From: Cryptomeria japonica | Taxonomy: Eukaryota > Streptophyta > Pinopsida > Cupressales > Cupressaceae | Reading direction: 5' to 3' | Assembly (NCBI RefSeq): GCF_030272615.1 | Contig: NC_081407.1 | Coordinates: 269,359,870-269,423,869 of the forward strand | DNA length: 64,000 nucleotides | Shown here: one piece after another, positions 1 through 11,618 of the stretch | Position numbering within the stretch: position 1 is the stretch's first letter | Layout: each line of letters starts with the position of its first letter | The notes under the pieces: generated by a model | Told to the model about the DNA's origin: nothing | What the model saw: the letters and a program-made list of their open reading frames with translations, nothing else | Database searches by the model: none | Position numbers and translations under genes: made by a program

Positions 1-838
1 GCTTTAACTGGGATGGGTAAAAAAGGGGCTACCATTCCCAACATTCTAAATTAAAACTCTTGTATGTTAAGATATCCCCAAACAACAGTCTATTTCTCAA
101 ACCCAGGTTGCCGCATTCAATTGCAAGGAAATTATCAAGAAGGAAATCGATTCTTACTTGGTCCTTAAAGGATGAAGATAACCAGTCAGCAATTTGTACG
201 GTCGGAATACCCAAACTTTCCCATCAGGCAAAGATAACGCATTCTTTACAATTTTTTTGATGCTCAGACAGGGTTTGATTGTCGATTTCAACCACCGACC
301 CTTTCATAGTGGCTGGAGGATTCTTTGATGAGTCAACCTCAGAATGCTTCACACCCATTGCATTCTAACAATTCTGAATAGAATGACAACCAAGGGTTTC
401 CTTACCCTTCGCCAATTTTGCTGAAAAATTTCATGGAGGAATGATATCCTGATTAATGGTGCTATTTAAATCGTTAGGTTTTAGAAAACCCTCCTCCTGA
501 CAATGTTGAAATCTTCGAGCATGGCCTATTGGTTGACCTGGTGCCCGCCTAGCTGAATGCTTGGGCTTTCTGTGTCTAACCATCTGCCAATTCCGATCAT
601 TACCTTCGCGGGGAGGAGGGGGAGCCCTATCCATTTTAATCAATGCCTATTTGGTTTTCGCAAAGAAAGCTTGTTGTTCATGAGTCCGTGATGCCACCTT
701 AATGGGACCCTCGGCCTGAAAGTTGTTAGCCAAAACAAAGAAGCGATTCGTCGAGCCCAAGAAGGTGCCAAACGACGATCTCGATAGCAGAGTAGAGGAT
801 GTCGAGGCATTGCAGCGATATTTTGCTTGTAGAATCAT
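1..838 (-). pseudogene. LINE-like ORF1 remnant (tentative)
   Basis: Reading the minus strand from 838 downwards, three open stretches (647-838, 431-643, 29-214) share one frame and are separated only by stop codons, so this looks like one decayed ORF of about 270 codons running off the left edge. Visible features are a serine-rich start followed by SFGTFLGSTNRFFVLAN, a proline- and arginine-rich middle, and a C-terminal part with WLSSSFKDQV. The layout resembles the nucleic-acid-binding first ORF of plant L1-type LINEs, and LINE RNase H and endonuclease pieces lie elsewhere in the window. No zinc knuckle is seen. The LINE assignment is inference; a decayed host gene remains possible. Confidence 0.35.
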
Positions 839-841
839 TTT

Positions 842-1190
842 TTTTTATTCAAATTTTTAATATTATAAATTATCATATATTATATTATGTAATTTAATTT
901 AATTCAACTTATTTAATTTAATTTATTTAAACTATTTAATTTAATTTAATTCATATTATTTTATTTAAATTTTTTAATTTAATCTAATCTAATATAAATT
1001 ATGTAATTCAATTTATTAATTTAAATTTTTTATTTTTAAATAATTTTTAAATTTAAATTAATTTATTTTTCACTTAATATATTAAATCATGAAATCAACA
1101 AATTTAGAGTAAGTTTAAATTAAATGACAATAATTTAAATAATTTAATTTTAAATATTTAATTTAATTTCATTCACATTCACTGACATTT
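842..1190. repeat. AT-rich low-complexity tract (TTTAATTTAA-like)
   Basis: About 350 bases consist almost entirely of A and T, with irregularly repeated TTTAATTTAATT and AATTTAAA words. No open frame or motif is visible. It separates the LINE-like remnant from the F-box gene. Confidence 0.8.
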
Positions 1191-1191
1191 G

Positions 1192-1361
1192 CTTAAGATA
1201 AGTAAACAATGAAAAACCATGCAGTAAAGATAGAGAAAAAATAAATCTCACAGTAAGGTTCACATTGACACATTCACTTAAGATAAGTAAACAATTAAAA
1301 AAAAAATGCAGTAAAAGATAGAGACAAATAAAATCTCACACATTAAGGTTCATTTTTCATG
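1192..1361. repeat. 85-bp tandem duplication
   Basis: Two copies of an 85-bp unit lie head to tail (1192-1276 and 1277-1361). Both start CTTAAGATAAGTAAACAAT and contain ATGCAGTAAA, GATAGAGA and AAATCTCACA, with small indels between them. The pair lies about 260 bp upstream of the F-box ORF start, so it could touch its upstream region, but no regulatory role can be read from it. Confidence 0.8.
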
Positions 1362-1620
1362 CGAGTCCATGCATTCAATAAAATATTTTTAATTCCAAAT
1401 TAGAACTGTATAGAAACTTTCCAACTACAACTTGTATTCTATTTATGGATTAATTAAATTTTAAATTAAAGAATAAATAGAACGTAGCTTTTATTTTAAA
1501 CAAGATGAAAAAATATAAAATGCCTTGCTCTCTTTTTCTAATAAATGTCATGGATATGTTATAAATTAAAAGGTTGAGAGCTTCTTGTTCAATATTTTAG
1601 AGCAGATTAGAATCTCAATT

Positions 1621-2172
1621 ATGGATGCATTGGGGATCATCAGAAAAAGGGGCAGACATGGAAAACTCTGTAAAAATCCCGGTTATGAAAATCTGGCAGA
1701 AATAAGAGATCTTAGGGTTAGAAAACGTCATTGTGGTGTGAAGAGTTCGAATCCCGGAGAGTCAACAAAAGGTATTGAGCAGACTAGAGAGGAATTTGAA
1801 GCCATGCAAGCGGATAAGACGAATTATATGGAATTGCAGTATCTTATAAAATTGCCGAGTGAGCTCCAATTGAAGATCATGGAATATTTAAATCCAGTGG
1901 ATGTTGCCAGGGTGAGTTGTGTGTGTAAAGAGCTTCGAATTACGGCTGCAGATGAGGAGTTATGGAAGAAAATTATGGCTGCAGATGAGGAGTTATGGAA
2001 GAAAAAGAGTGAAGATAAATTTGGAAAAGCTGCTGAACATTGGAGAAGAGATTGTGAGAGCTGGAAAGATACATTCAACACACTCTCCATGCGTTATGCT
2101 CCTCTGGATGATTATAGTTTGGACTTCTTCCTTGATAGTTGGTTATCTCATATTGATTTTGGGTGCTATTAA
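1621..2172 (+). CDS. F-box protein, single-exon ORF of 183 aa
   Basis: The ORF runs from ATG at 1621 to TAA at 2170-2172. The frame is open a little upstream without an ATG, so 1621 is the first plausible start. Residues about 75-115 form an F-box: LPSELQLKIMEYLNPVDVAR followed by a VSCVCKEL stretch. F-box proteins normally act as substrate-recognition subunits of SCF ubiquitin ligases by binding SKP1. Downstream is the common D-E-x-LW segment, here duplicated as AADEELWKK, then a WRRDCESWKDTF stretch. No kelch, LRR or other substrate-binding repeat follows, so the protein is short and its target unknown. The N-terminal 70 residues are basic and unfamiliar. It is the only intact, non-transposon-looking coding sequence here, but expression is unproven and it could be a retained gene fragment. 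Confidence 0.72.
   Translation: MDALGIIRKRGRHGKLCKNPGYENLAEIRDLRVRKRHCGVKSSNPGESTKGIEQTREEFEAMQADKTNYMELQYLIKLPSELQLKIMEYLNPVDVARVSCVCKELRITAADEELWKKIMAADEELWKKKSEDKFGKAAEHWRRDCESWKDTFNTLSMRYAPLDDYSLDFFLDSWLSHIDFGCY
1944..2009 (+). repeat. 33-bp in-frame duplication inside the F-box ORF
   Basis: Two adjacent 33-bp copies (1944-1976 and 1977-2009) begin GCTGCAGATGAGGAGTTATG. They encode an 11-residue repeat beginning AADEELWKK and keep the frame. The copies are nearly identical, so the duplication looks recent. Confidence 0.9.
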
Positions 2173-4129
2173 CAAACAAGTTTTCCCTCACCATTGGATA
2201 GATTTGGATGTTTGCTTTTATGTTTCCTTTTCTCCATTGTCAAAACCTTTTGTAAGTTTACTGATATTTATGTATCTTTACAATTTAAAAAAATGTTAAA
2301 CTTTTTTTTTCTTTTTCTGAAGTATGATTACGATTAGAGGAGTGAAAAAAATTTAATTTTGTTTTTGAAATAAGATAAAGTTTTGTTTTGTATGATAAAT
2401 TTAGAACATAATAATATTAAATTTTATATTTAATTATTTCTAAATTTATTTTTACTGTATGAAATTGTATGAAATATAAATTACATTAGCAATTGTACTT
2501 TTGTGTGTAATGGGTAGACTGAGATTTTAGTCTTTTAAGAAAAAAATTGTGTGCAATGGGTACAATGAGGTGTAGAAATTCAATTAAGAAAATTTGTGTC
2601 TATTTTTTTCATAAGTTTATGTAGTACATGAGATTTGGTTGTGATAGATTAAATATGCATCCACTCACAAGAATCAGTCACAGAGAGATAAATGGAGAGG
2701 AGAGAGGAATAAATAGAGATGGAAGAGAAAAAAAAATAGAGAGAAAAAGAGACAAACAAGAATAGAAAGATAAATGAAAAGTAAATATGAAGAAATAGAT
2801 ATAGAGGTATGGATGGATAACCCATGTTTCCATGCCACTGTTTATGAGCATAGTTAGAATGTTGGCATATAGAATTCTAATTAGAGAAAAAGATAAATTA
2901 GAATATTTCCCTATTTTATAGAGCTGCTCCCAAATAGACATAATTGAAGTACATATTGCTTATCTGATTTCATTAGAAACCAACTCCAGTTGACCATCGG
3001 TTCACTGTATCATTGCAAAAAAACTGCAGTTTAAACATCAGTTAACTGATCTATCGCGATTCGCCTCAAACGCATCGAACTACAGTATTCTTTTGGAAAA
3101 ATCTAAAGCAGTCGCAGCAATTCTTTTATTTTTTTCTGTTTTTGTTTCTATAATTGTTATTTTTTTCATCATTCTCATTTATTTCTTTGCAGCTATTTTT
3201 CAAAACCATTTAAAACTTTTTGAACTGAAGTATTAGATTTTTTTAATTTTTTTTTGCGCCATTCTCATTTATTTCTATGCCAGGCTGTGATTTCTGTACA
3301 AGATTTTAAACCTGTAAGAGAGGAAATCTGGAGCGGCTGCCATCAACATTTAAAAATCCTTCCAAAGCTTGACTGTAGCACACTCAGTAATTTAGGGTTT
3401 GCAAACTTTTACCAATTATAATATTTTGAAAACCCTTCCATCGCACCAAAAATAATAATATAATATTAAAGAAAATGAATTTAATATTTTCAGATTTAAT
3501 CTTTTCAAAGCAGTAATAGAAGAATATAGTTGTGAATGAATAGTTTTTTCTATTTTTTAACTTGAAAAGAAATTATGGCTTGCTGACAATAAAAAAAAGT
3601 CTATTCCTCAAACGAGAATTCTAATAAAATAAATAAATTATATATTTCAGCCATAATTTAAGTTGTCAAATCATTTAAACATTAAATATTTCAAAATGTT
3701 GATTAAGGGTAAAATTATATATTTCAGTCATAAATAAGATCATTCTACATCAATTATTTTAACCTCATTACTTTTTATTAAAAAATATAATTGTTATTTC
3801 TTATGTTAATGTATTTTGAAAGAGTTTGTCCCTATGGAAACCCAAGGGAAGCTATTTAATCTTTTTAGATTTAGGCATGCTTTTAGAGAACTGTTTTTAA
3901 ATTTATTGAAATAACAGTACAATTATACAATCATAAATATAAAATAGTTATAATATCTAAATATTAATTTGGAAAGAAATATATAAATTTTAAAAGATAA
4001 AAGAATATTTAAAGCAAATATTTGATAAGATGGAATTGTTTTTGCATTGATAATTTTCATGATTAATATTAAAAAGACAATGGGTGATATTTTTTAAAAG
4101 AGGGGTGAAAATTTATTCAAAGAAGATGA
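2173..4129. other. AT-rich intergenic DNA, no gene seen
   Basis: About 1.95 kb downstream of the F-box ORF. It is AT-rich with many short poly-A and poly-T runs and a purine-rich patch near 2680-2780. The open frames are short and low-complexity. No RNA gene, LTR or transposon terminus was recognised. Confidence 0.6.
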
Positions 4130-4576
4130 AATACAAAGCAAGGCATCAAACCGCCCTATCAAGATCCACAAAGTGATCTAACTAAAGAAACAATCCAGGT
4201 TAACTGACCCTTATCCACAACATTTTACTTATGCATGTAATCAAAAGCCCATTCGGTGAGACAGACCACAACACAATTCCACTCCCTAGGAATATGCAAT
4301 TAAGTAATGGAATCCCAAAATTAGCTGCCAAATAACTTCCTCAGAATGTAGCTGAGTTGATAAATTCACCACCCCTTGCAAATCCAATTCATAAATGAGC
4401 CTGCGCCAACCAAGAGCACAAGCTTTCTCCATAGTAAATAAAAGAGCGAGAGCCTCCATCAAATTATAAAGAAAAATAATAATTTGAACATTCCCCAAAC
4501 TATCTCTCCCAACACCACCTTCCCCATGAGGACCCGTTTGTGTTGATTTTAAGAATATCCGGGAGGATGACTCCAC
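4130..4576 (-). pseudogene. LINE-type RNase H domain remnant
   Basis: A 96-codon open stretch (4286-4576) continues in frame past a stop towards 4130. It contains GGVGRDSLGNV, then NLMEALALLFTMEKACALGW, then a VVNLSTQ helix. This order matches the RNase H domain (RVT_3 type) at the 3' end of many plant L1-type LINEs. The glutamate of the MEAL motif is kept. The first catalytic aspartate region is altered (HGEGGVG), and the expected D in the E-x-D-x-Q segment reads ELDLQ. The domain is therefore probably dead. No poly-A tail or target-site duplication was identified. Confidence 0.55.
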
Positions 4577-5105
4577 CTCCCCAACCTATTTATTTTCCGA
4601 AGAGGGTGCCTGTACCTATTTGGGATTATTTGGTGTTGTGGGGGAGGAAGATAGAGACAATTGTATAAATAAGAAATATATTGTATAATAATTATAATGT
4701 ATAGGTTTATGTAGGAATTATTTATATAAATATTGAATGAATAAGTCATAGTTTTTATATTTATGTATAAGAAATATGTGTAGGTTAGCATTAATAATTA
4801 TGCAGAATATTTTGATTTTAAATATACTTTGTCTTCTCTCATATTAGATGAATAAGTTTAACATGTTTATTCATCATAATCATATTAGATATATTTTTTT
4901 GCAATCATATTGAATAAATATTTTAAACATAAATTCTAAAATAATAAATGTATTTAACAATTTGTTTATTAAGCCAACATGTATAGAAAGAATATTATTT
5001 GTCCTTGCATACTTAACCTAAATATGCTCTTCCTTCATTTTTTGTTTCACATGTATTCTAAATTGTTCATTCTTTAATTTTTTTTGCTTATATTTTTAAT
5101 AAATA
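4577..5105. other. AT-rich flank left of element A, nothing recognised
   Basis: About 530 bases of AT-rich DNA between the RNase H remnant and the Tat element. Only short low-complexity open frames occur (for example near 4620-4790). Confidence 0.6.
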
Positions 5106-5112
5106 GGTTCCA

Positions 5113-6096
5113 TGATGCTAAAAATGTGGTATATAAGAAGGGCATACACATATAATGAGACAATTAAACATAAATGAAAAGCTTAATTGAAAACTAGATA
5201 AAAAAATGCAAACCATAAGCCTTCCTTGAAATGTCACATTTTCCTCTATTCTTGAGGACCTTGAAGGTGTTGAATTAATTGGCTCTTAGTGGAGCAATGA
5301 ACTCCAAATTGGCAACTCAAGAGTTGAGTAGCTACTTGATCATGATTGATTATGCAAATGATATAAAATGCAATGCTATGATTAATCCAAAATGCTAATT
5401 ATTAGATGATTGAAATGAAAATTTCCTATAGTAATGATGCTAAAGCTATGAATGCAAGGGATCCTTATTGCTCCAAAATGAGGGATATTTATAGGAATTC
5501 CAAGGCCAAAGCTGCGGTGGTGAGAATCAACGGTCCAGATCTAATCTGAAGATATCAAGGGCCAAGATTGAGGAAGTTGGAGAAGAGGTTGGAGGAAGGG
5601 ACAAGGAGCCTTGCTCATGACAGGGTAAGTGTCCAAGGGTGGAGACATGTTGCAAAAGTGCCACGTGTCTCAAGGGGAGAATATCCACACCGTAGGAGGT
5701 TAGAATGTGCAAGATAGGATAGGGTTAGTTAAACCCAGGATTAGGTGGAATGGGTTAGGTTAGGGGATGGTTAGGTTAGGTGGTTAAAAGTTAGGAGCCA
5801 TGTGCTCATTTGAATTTAGAAATTCAAATAATTGGAAAATGATAATTAATCTCAACAAACTTGAGTTTGTTAATTTTTATTAGGGATTAGAAGAATTGAT
5901 TAATATGGGTGGACATTAATTAATCAAAGGGGGATATGAAATGAACTATGTAAATAAATCATGGTAGATTTATTTACTAGTAGATGATTAGAGAAATTAA
6001 TCAAATTGCTTGTGAACTCAATTAATTGGGAAGGGGAATTAATCAAATAACTGCGTATTCAATTAACTATCTTTAGACCATTTTTAGGTGTATGCA
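5113..6096 (-). repeat. Element A 3' LTR
   Basis: On the minus strand this LTR reads TGCATACACC...AGCATCA, canonical TG...CA ends. It matches 29305-30342 along its whole length, roughly nine bases in ten by eye. The copy at 29305 has about 35 extra bases in a CATCTTTGTGGTGACAAGTG segment. A TATA-like box (TATAAATA on the minus strand) is at 5486-5493. Confidence 0.85.
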
Positions 6097-6109
6097 TTGC
6101 CGCTCTTTG
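6097..6109 (-). promoter_or_regulatory. Element A polypurine tract
   Basis: Read on the minus strand this is CAAAGAGCGGCAA, directly before the 3' LTR start TGCATACACC. Element C has CAAAGAGGGGCAAAA in the same place before TGTAGACACC. The shared sequence supports both the plus-strand priming role and the LTR boundary. Confidence 0.65.
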
Positions 6110-6212
6110 AAGCGATGTATGATGACGTGTTGGTTTGCCACTGTAGCCACCTTGGGTGCCACAGGCGGTGCCTTCGGTGCCACTGCAAGGGGGCTAACCC
6201 CGACATAACAAA

Positions 6213-6249
6213 TTTTTTTTTTTTTTTTTTTTTTTTTAATTTTTTTTTT
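6213..6249. repeat. Poly-T tract (T25 plus T10)
   Basis: A run of 25 T is followed by AA and 10 more T. It lies just inside the 3' end of element A, so it is poly-A on the element's coding strand. It has no visible function and may be a slippage-prone site. Confidence 0.9.
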
Positions 6250-6795
6250 CGATTTTTGGTTTTTTGCGATTTTTTGAATTTATTCAGTGATTTTTTATTT
6301 TATTTTAATCTTTCGATTTTGCTGATTTGTTGGAGATTTTGCAATTTGTCGATGAGTTCTTAATTTGTTGATGATTTGATTGGATTTTTGTGACTTTTTT
6401 ATTATTTGATGATTTTTCGATTATTGATGAATTGATTTTGATTTTGATAGGGTAAGATTTGATTAGCTATCTAATTGATAAAATTAGACACTCCTGATTG
6501 ATAAAATTTAATGATTAGTTCTGATTATCTTGATGTACGTGTGAGATGAGATAGGATTGATAATAACCTCATGATAGATGAGCGTCATTGATAGGGGCCC
6601 AAAGAGATTTGATAAAAAATCTCAATTGAGCAAGATAGATAGATAGATAGAATTATTTGATAGATAGATAAATCAAGAGACTGATATGATGAGATGATTT
6701 GATTGCAGGAGCACTTTAGTGTCCTCCAGTCTCAGGGGTGCTTCTTGAAGACATGGATGTTGATACCCCACCTTAGCCAAGCGAAGTGAGACCAC

Positions 6796-8061
6796 ATTGA
6801 CAGGTGTGGTTTATCTTCCCTTCTCAACATGTCGCAACCCTTGATAAACTGGGGATTATTGACAGTCTTAGCTGAGCGTTGGCATAGCGAGAACAACACT
6901 TTTCATTTACCGATGGGTGAGATGACGGTGACACCCAAGGATGAATGCCAAATACTGCGCATCCCTGTGATGGGCAAGCTAGTGTTTTATGATCTCAGCA
7001 AGTGGGGTGGGATAGATGCACTTTGCCAAGTGTTCGAGGATGATGAGATAGGTGGATATGACATTGCATGGCAAGAGATGATAGAGTTAGGTTATGCCAC
7101 ATTACCCACTATTCTCATCAGATTCATTGGAGGTTTCCTTTGTCCTGATCATAGGTTAAAGGGATTATCTGTTGGATGGGGTCATCTTCTTGAGCAGTTG
7201 GTCACACAGGGGACCCGATTTTCATGGGGGTCATGCATGTTGTCGCACTTGTATCATGACCTGCATCAAGTTATGTACTAGAGATCGACTGCATTATCAG
7301 CAGGGGTGACTGTTCTTCAGATATGGGTCTGGGAGCACCTGCCTATCACACAACCATTAGCTGATAGAGATAGACCTATAGGTAGGCCTTATGCTGATGG
7401 GTATCCAGGCATCATTGTCCAGCAAAAGCTAGGAAAATTGGAGTATTGGCGACATACATTGGATGATCTGGATACTATGATATGGAGACCATACAGGGAT
7501 TGTGAGATTTGGCCCGAGGATGCAGTGGAGATGTTGTATGCATTTGTGATGTGATATCTAATTGGATCGACACCCTACATCATGGAGCGATTCCTTTGTA
7601 TGAGAGTGTTGAGACAATATGGTAGGATACAGGGGATACCATAGGGTACAACCCATTATGCTCGCAGGAGACTGGATGTGGCTACTTGGGGGCCTTTTAT
7701 TTCATATGACCAGGTGTGTGCAGAGTATCGATCATTGGGGCCACTAGATTTGGATTATCTTCCATGTGTGATGGATAGCGGGATGACAAATGAGTACACC
7801 ATGCATTGCACTGTACACAAGTTTTCAAGGCTGACATGTCCAGATGAGCCAGAGCTAGTTTTAGATGAGGATGATGAAAGGCTACGATGCAGAGCTCCTA
7901 GACGACGAAGGGATGGTGGAGGGAGGAGGTGGAGGTAGAAATGATGGAGGAGATGGAGATGGATATGGAGGAGATGTAGGAGATCATTTTTTTGGAGATG
8001 ACGATAGAGGAGATGATGACGGGGGTGACGGGGGAGATGGTTGAGCAGTGGCAGTGGCAGC
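6796..8061 (+). pseudogene. Antisense plant mobile domain (PMD) ORF of element A, 5' part
   Basis: One frame from about 6796 to 7938 encodes a plant mobile domain (aminotransferase-like, MAIN/MAIL family) read opposite to gag-pol. Visible blocks are INWGLLTVLAERWHSE and MGEMTVTPKDECQILRIPV, then GGFLCPDHR, LQIWVWEHLP, ERFLCMRVLRQYG and MDSGMTNEYT. Only point stops interrupt it (TAG 7279, TGA 7552, TAG 7642). The first usable ATG is 6829, but similarity seems to begin about 10 codons earlier. After 7938 comes a Gly/Asp-rich tail, then the chromovirus insertion at 8067. PMD-bearing antisense extra ORFs are known in Tat-clade elements; their function is unresolved. Here the ORF is dead. Confidence 0.75.
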
Positions 8062-8066
8062 GATAG

Positions 8067-9678
8067 TGGTGCAGGAGCACTTAAACAAATTTTGTTGTGT
8101 AGATTCCAGGAGTTAGGAATCATGAGATTTTGGTTTTTTATAAGGTCAATAGGTTAGTGAACAAGTACTCATGTTTTTAAGGACCCTAGGAATCATTGAT
8201 TGGCCAATGTTGGCCTATGGGCTCTTAAGGGTGCTGGGTAGAGTACTTGGTAGAATAAGTTTTTTTTATGTTAGAATAGTTTTTTGATGTGGTTTAAAGG
8301 GTTTTAAGGTCATTTGGACCTTTATAAGTGATCTAGGTTTGATTTGGGCCAAAGTTGCTCAATTAGGTAAAAGTTGTCAAAAGTTGCAAAAGTTACTCAT
8401 AGTAACTTTGCAACTTTTGCATTTTCCAAACACCAACGGATAGTTGGTTGTCTTTTTTAGTTACAAGACACTTGTAACCAACCTAAGGATGATATAAGGC
8501 TTGGGACAACTAATGAGAAGTTTGGTTGAATAATTGGAATAAGGAGAGCAAGATTTAGCCTTCAATTTTTGTGTTTTCAGCTATTTGCATTGAGTTTCAT
8601 TGGTATTGTATGATCTGTATAGAATTCCAAGCCCAAAACAAGACACGAATTATTAGAATAGTGAATTTTCTTCCATTTCATGGTGATATGATATATTAAA
8701 GTATTCTTGTTTGCAAGTTTTGGCATTTTTGTTGCAAGTGGGTCCTAAAGACCTTGAAACAAGGGTTTTGAAGACTTCATGGATCAAACCTAGCCTTTCA
8801 TGGTGGAACCACATACTGAAACCTTGTGGGATGATAGGAGGATTTGTAAATTATGTTTTCATTTTTTTTTTAGGGCAAGGAAGGTTGATCTCCAGTTTTG
8901 CCACCATACCCTAGGCTTGGCATGTTGAGCTGGCAAGCAATGGGAATCATGGACAGCAGGCCCTAGATGGATAAATCTGATAAATGGAATTGATACCAGG
9001 TTGTATTGGACATCCTCATGGGTTTATATACTTGAGACAATCATTAGATTTATTGGTCATTTAGACTGGTGAGGACATTTGAGAAATACCCTAGTTTATA
9101 GGCTTAAAAGGTGGAAAGTAGGCCTAAAAAGGGTTAGGTGGGTCAGAGACTAAACCCGAAACCAAATATGAGATATTGCATGAAGTTTCCAAAAGGGTAT
9201 CCAAAAAGATAAAGATTTCCTATCGATGTGTAGGACTTTGGCAAATAAGTGCAAAATACCTCACTAGTAGGGCTAATTAGACTAGGTCTCCTAGTAGGCC
9301 TAAAAGAGCAAACTAGTCCTTAAGCTTGAAACTAGTAATCTCCATAGACCTAGTTTAAGGGATGGGGTTGGAAATCAAAATAAAATCATTTCTAGGTGAG
9401 TTGGGAATGAGTGTATCAAGATCCTAAGGTAGAGGGGGTTGCCTCATGGGGAAGGTGTGAGAAGGTGTTGGGTTGGAGAGTCTCAATTGAGGAGTGTTGG
9501 ACACTCACAAGTCAAGGGGTGATCACCTTAGTCATAGTACCTTGGGAAGGTCAATAAAGGTGAGCCCTACAAAATTTGTAGGGTTGGTTAGTGGGAACCA
9601 TTGGAAGGTTCCTGAGACAGCCTATAGAGACATGAAGAATAGGCAAACCTTGAAGGAGTGAGCAGCTTATCTACATCA
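8067..9678 (+). repeat. 5' LTR of the nested chromovirus
   Basis: The 1612-bp LTR begins TGGTGCAGGAGCAC and ends CTACATCA. It is recognised because the same sequence recurs at 14317-15915 in the same orientation. Open frames inside it (for example 8711-8914) are not matched by an intact frame in the other copy and are probably fortuitous. Confidence 0.9.
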
Positions 9679-9681
9679 GAT

Positions 9682-9696
9682 TGGTATCAGAGCCAC
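9682..9696 (+). promoter_or_regulatory. Primer-binding site (initiator Met tRNA)
   Basis: TGGTATCAGAGCCAC lies three bases after the 5' LTR end. TGGTATCAGAGC is the usual complement of the 3' end of plant initiator methionine tRNA, used to prime minus-strand synthesis in many plant retrotransposons. Confidence 0.88.
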
Positions 9697-9716
9697 TTGA
9701 TTCAATAAAGTAGTGT

Positions 9717-10763
9717 ATGTCAAACCAAGAGGTAATGTCAGAAGCCAACATCATGCCACCTAAGGCAATGAGTCAAGACCCCATTAGGAAGTTGGTCCAA
9801 GACATCCTAAATAAAGCCCAAGAGCAAGATTCCAAGAAAGGTAAGGGAAAGATCACAAAGTGGGGTGATGAAATTGATGATTAAGATGTAGATGTGATAG
9901 GAGTGGTAGTAGAGAAGAAAGTGTTGGATAAAGACTAGAAAATCTTCTTGGATGCTCTTAAATCACTCAACAAAGATAGCCTAGATGGTTTACCAATCTA
10001 CAGTGGAAGCCTAAATGGAGAAGAGCTATTGGATTGGATAGAAGCTTTGAACAATCATTTTGAATACCAGGAGGTTGCAGAAGAAAAGAGGGTCAATCTG
10101 GGTAAGACCAAGTTGAAAGGATCAGCTTTAGTATGGTGGAACATGATGCAAGAAGAGAGGGAACAAATCAGAAGAAATAAGATCAACTCTTGGGAGAGAA
10201 TGAAGATCAGAATCAAAACTCAATTCCTTCCACTAGATTATGAGGTGCAGATACACAAGAAATTGATGAGTTTGAGGCAAAGGGAAATGGATGTGAGTTC
10301 TTACACAAAGGAGTTCAACAAACTAACTCTAAGAGCAAGGAAACAAGAGGAAGAAGTGGAGAAGGTAGCAAGATACCTAAATGGCCTAAGACAAAACATT
10401 CAAGATGAAATTACAATGATGGCACCTGAGATAGTTCATAAGAGTTTTCAATTGGCCTTGAGAGCAGAGGACAAGATTAAGAGGAAAAGTGAGTTCAATC
10501 GAAGAGGTAGAGGTGGTAAAGGATTTAGAGGAAGAGGCACCTTTGGAAGGGGTCATAACCCTTGAAAGAATGAAGAAAATAATCAAACTGAACATAGTGG
10601 GGATAACTTTAGCAAGAGTGGTCCATTTAGAGCCAACTCTAGAGGAAGAAACATCTTTAGGGGCAAATTTGGTACTCAAGGAAGGGGACCCACAGTCTTC
10701 ACCGGTAAATGCTTTCATTGTCATCAAGTGGGCCAAACAATGAATCGGTGTCCTGATAAGAAT
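9717..10763 (+). pseudogene. Chromovirus gag
   Basis: The frame starts at ATG 9717 and continues into pol. It encodes a capsid-like segment with LDWIEALNNHFEYQEV, then KLKGSALVWWNMM and MKIRIKTQFLP, as in the plant retrotransposon gag family, then an Arg/Gly-rich tail. A zinc knuckle follows at 10710-10751, CFHCHQVGQTMNRC, where the histidine of the normal CCHC pattern is glutamine. Stops at 9882 (TAA), 9936 (TAG) and 10563 (TGA) interrupt it. Gag would form the virus-like particle. The knuckle change could have weakened RNA packaging or may be post-insertion decay. Confidence 0.85.
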
Positions 10764-11618
10764 TAAATTTCTTATGTAGGGGAAAGGAGAACACAATTGG
10801 TGTAGGAGGAAGACAATCAAAGTGTTACCTCACCAATCAGCAAAGTTGGACTAGTTTTAGATGGAGAGAACCTGATGTTAAGGAGGACCTTGTTGAAGGT
10901 ACCGCAGGCCAAAGAACCTACCCAAAGAAAGACACTCTTCAAAACCACTTGTAGATCATATGGTAAGATTTGTAGGGTCATAGTAGATTCAGGGTCTACT
11001 GAGAACATTAAAGCAGTTGAGATAATAGATAAACTCAAGTTGAAAAGGTTTCCACATACCAATCCTTATAAGGTATCATGGTTGAGTAAAGGACATCATG
11101 TGCTAGTTGATAAGCAAGCTTGGATAGATTTTGAAATTGGAGAGTATAAGGATAGAGTGCTATGTAATATACTACCTATGGATGCATGCCGTTTGTTGCT
11201 TGGATGCCCTTGGCAATATGATGTCAAAGATATACATGATGGGGAGAAGAATTCTTATGTTATCACCAAGGAAGGAAGGAAGTTCCAAATGGATCCTTTA
11301 GTTGTTCAAGGAGAAGTGAGACATGTAGGATCAAGTGTTATGTTTCTTAGTGGGAAGGAGTTCTTAAAATATTTGAAGCATGAAGGGGACCAAGGATATG
11401 CCATCGTAGTGAAACCAAAAGAAGAGGCAAAGTCTGAACCTAAACTAGTAGTACCTCAAGAAGTGAAGACCTTGTTGGACCGGTACAAGGACATTGTTGT
11501 CAATAAAATACTATATTTTTTACCCCCATACAGAGATGTGAACCATCAAATAGACCTCATACCCGAAGCTACATTGCCAAACAAAGCTTCTTACAAAATG
11601 ACACCAACTCAAAATTAA
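10764..11618 (+). pseudogene. Chromovirus protease region
   Basis: Same frame as gag. The aspartic protease core reads VIVDSGSTENIKAVEI (D-S-G active-site triad), with the second hydrophobic block MDACRLLLGCPWQYD about 75 residues later. It is followed by the connector to RT, ending LIPEATLPNKASYKM. The protease would cut the Gag-Pol polyprotein. Stops occur at about 10764 and 10803 before the domain, and TAA at 11616 just before RT. Confidence 0.85.
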
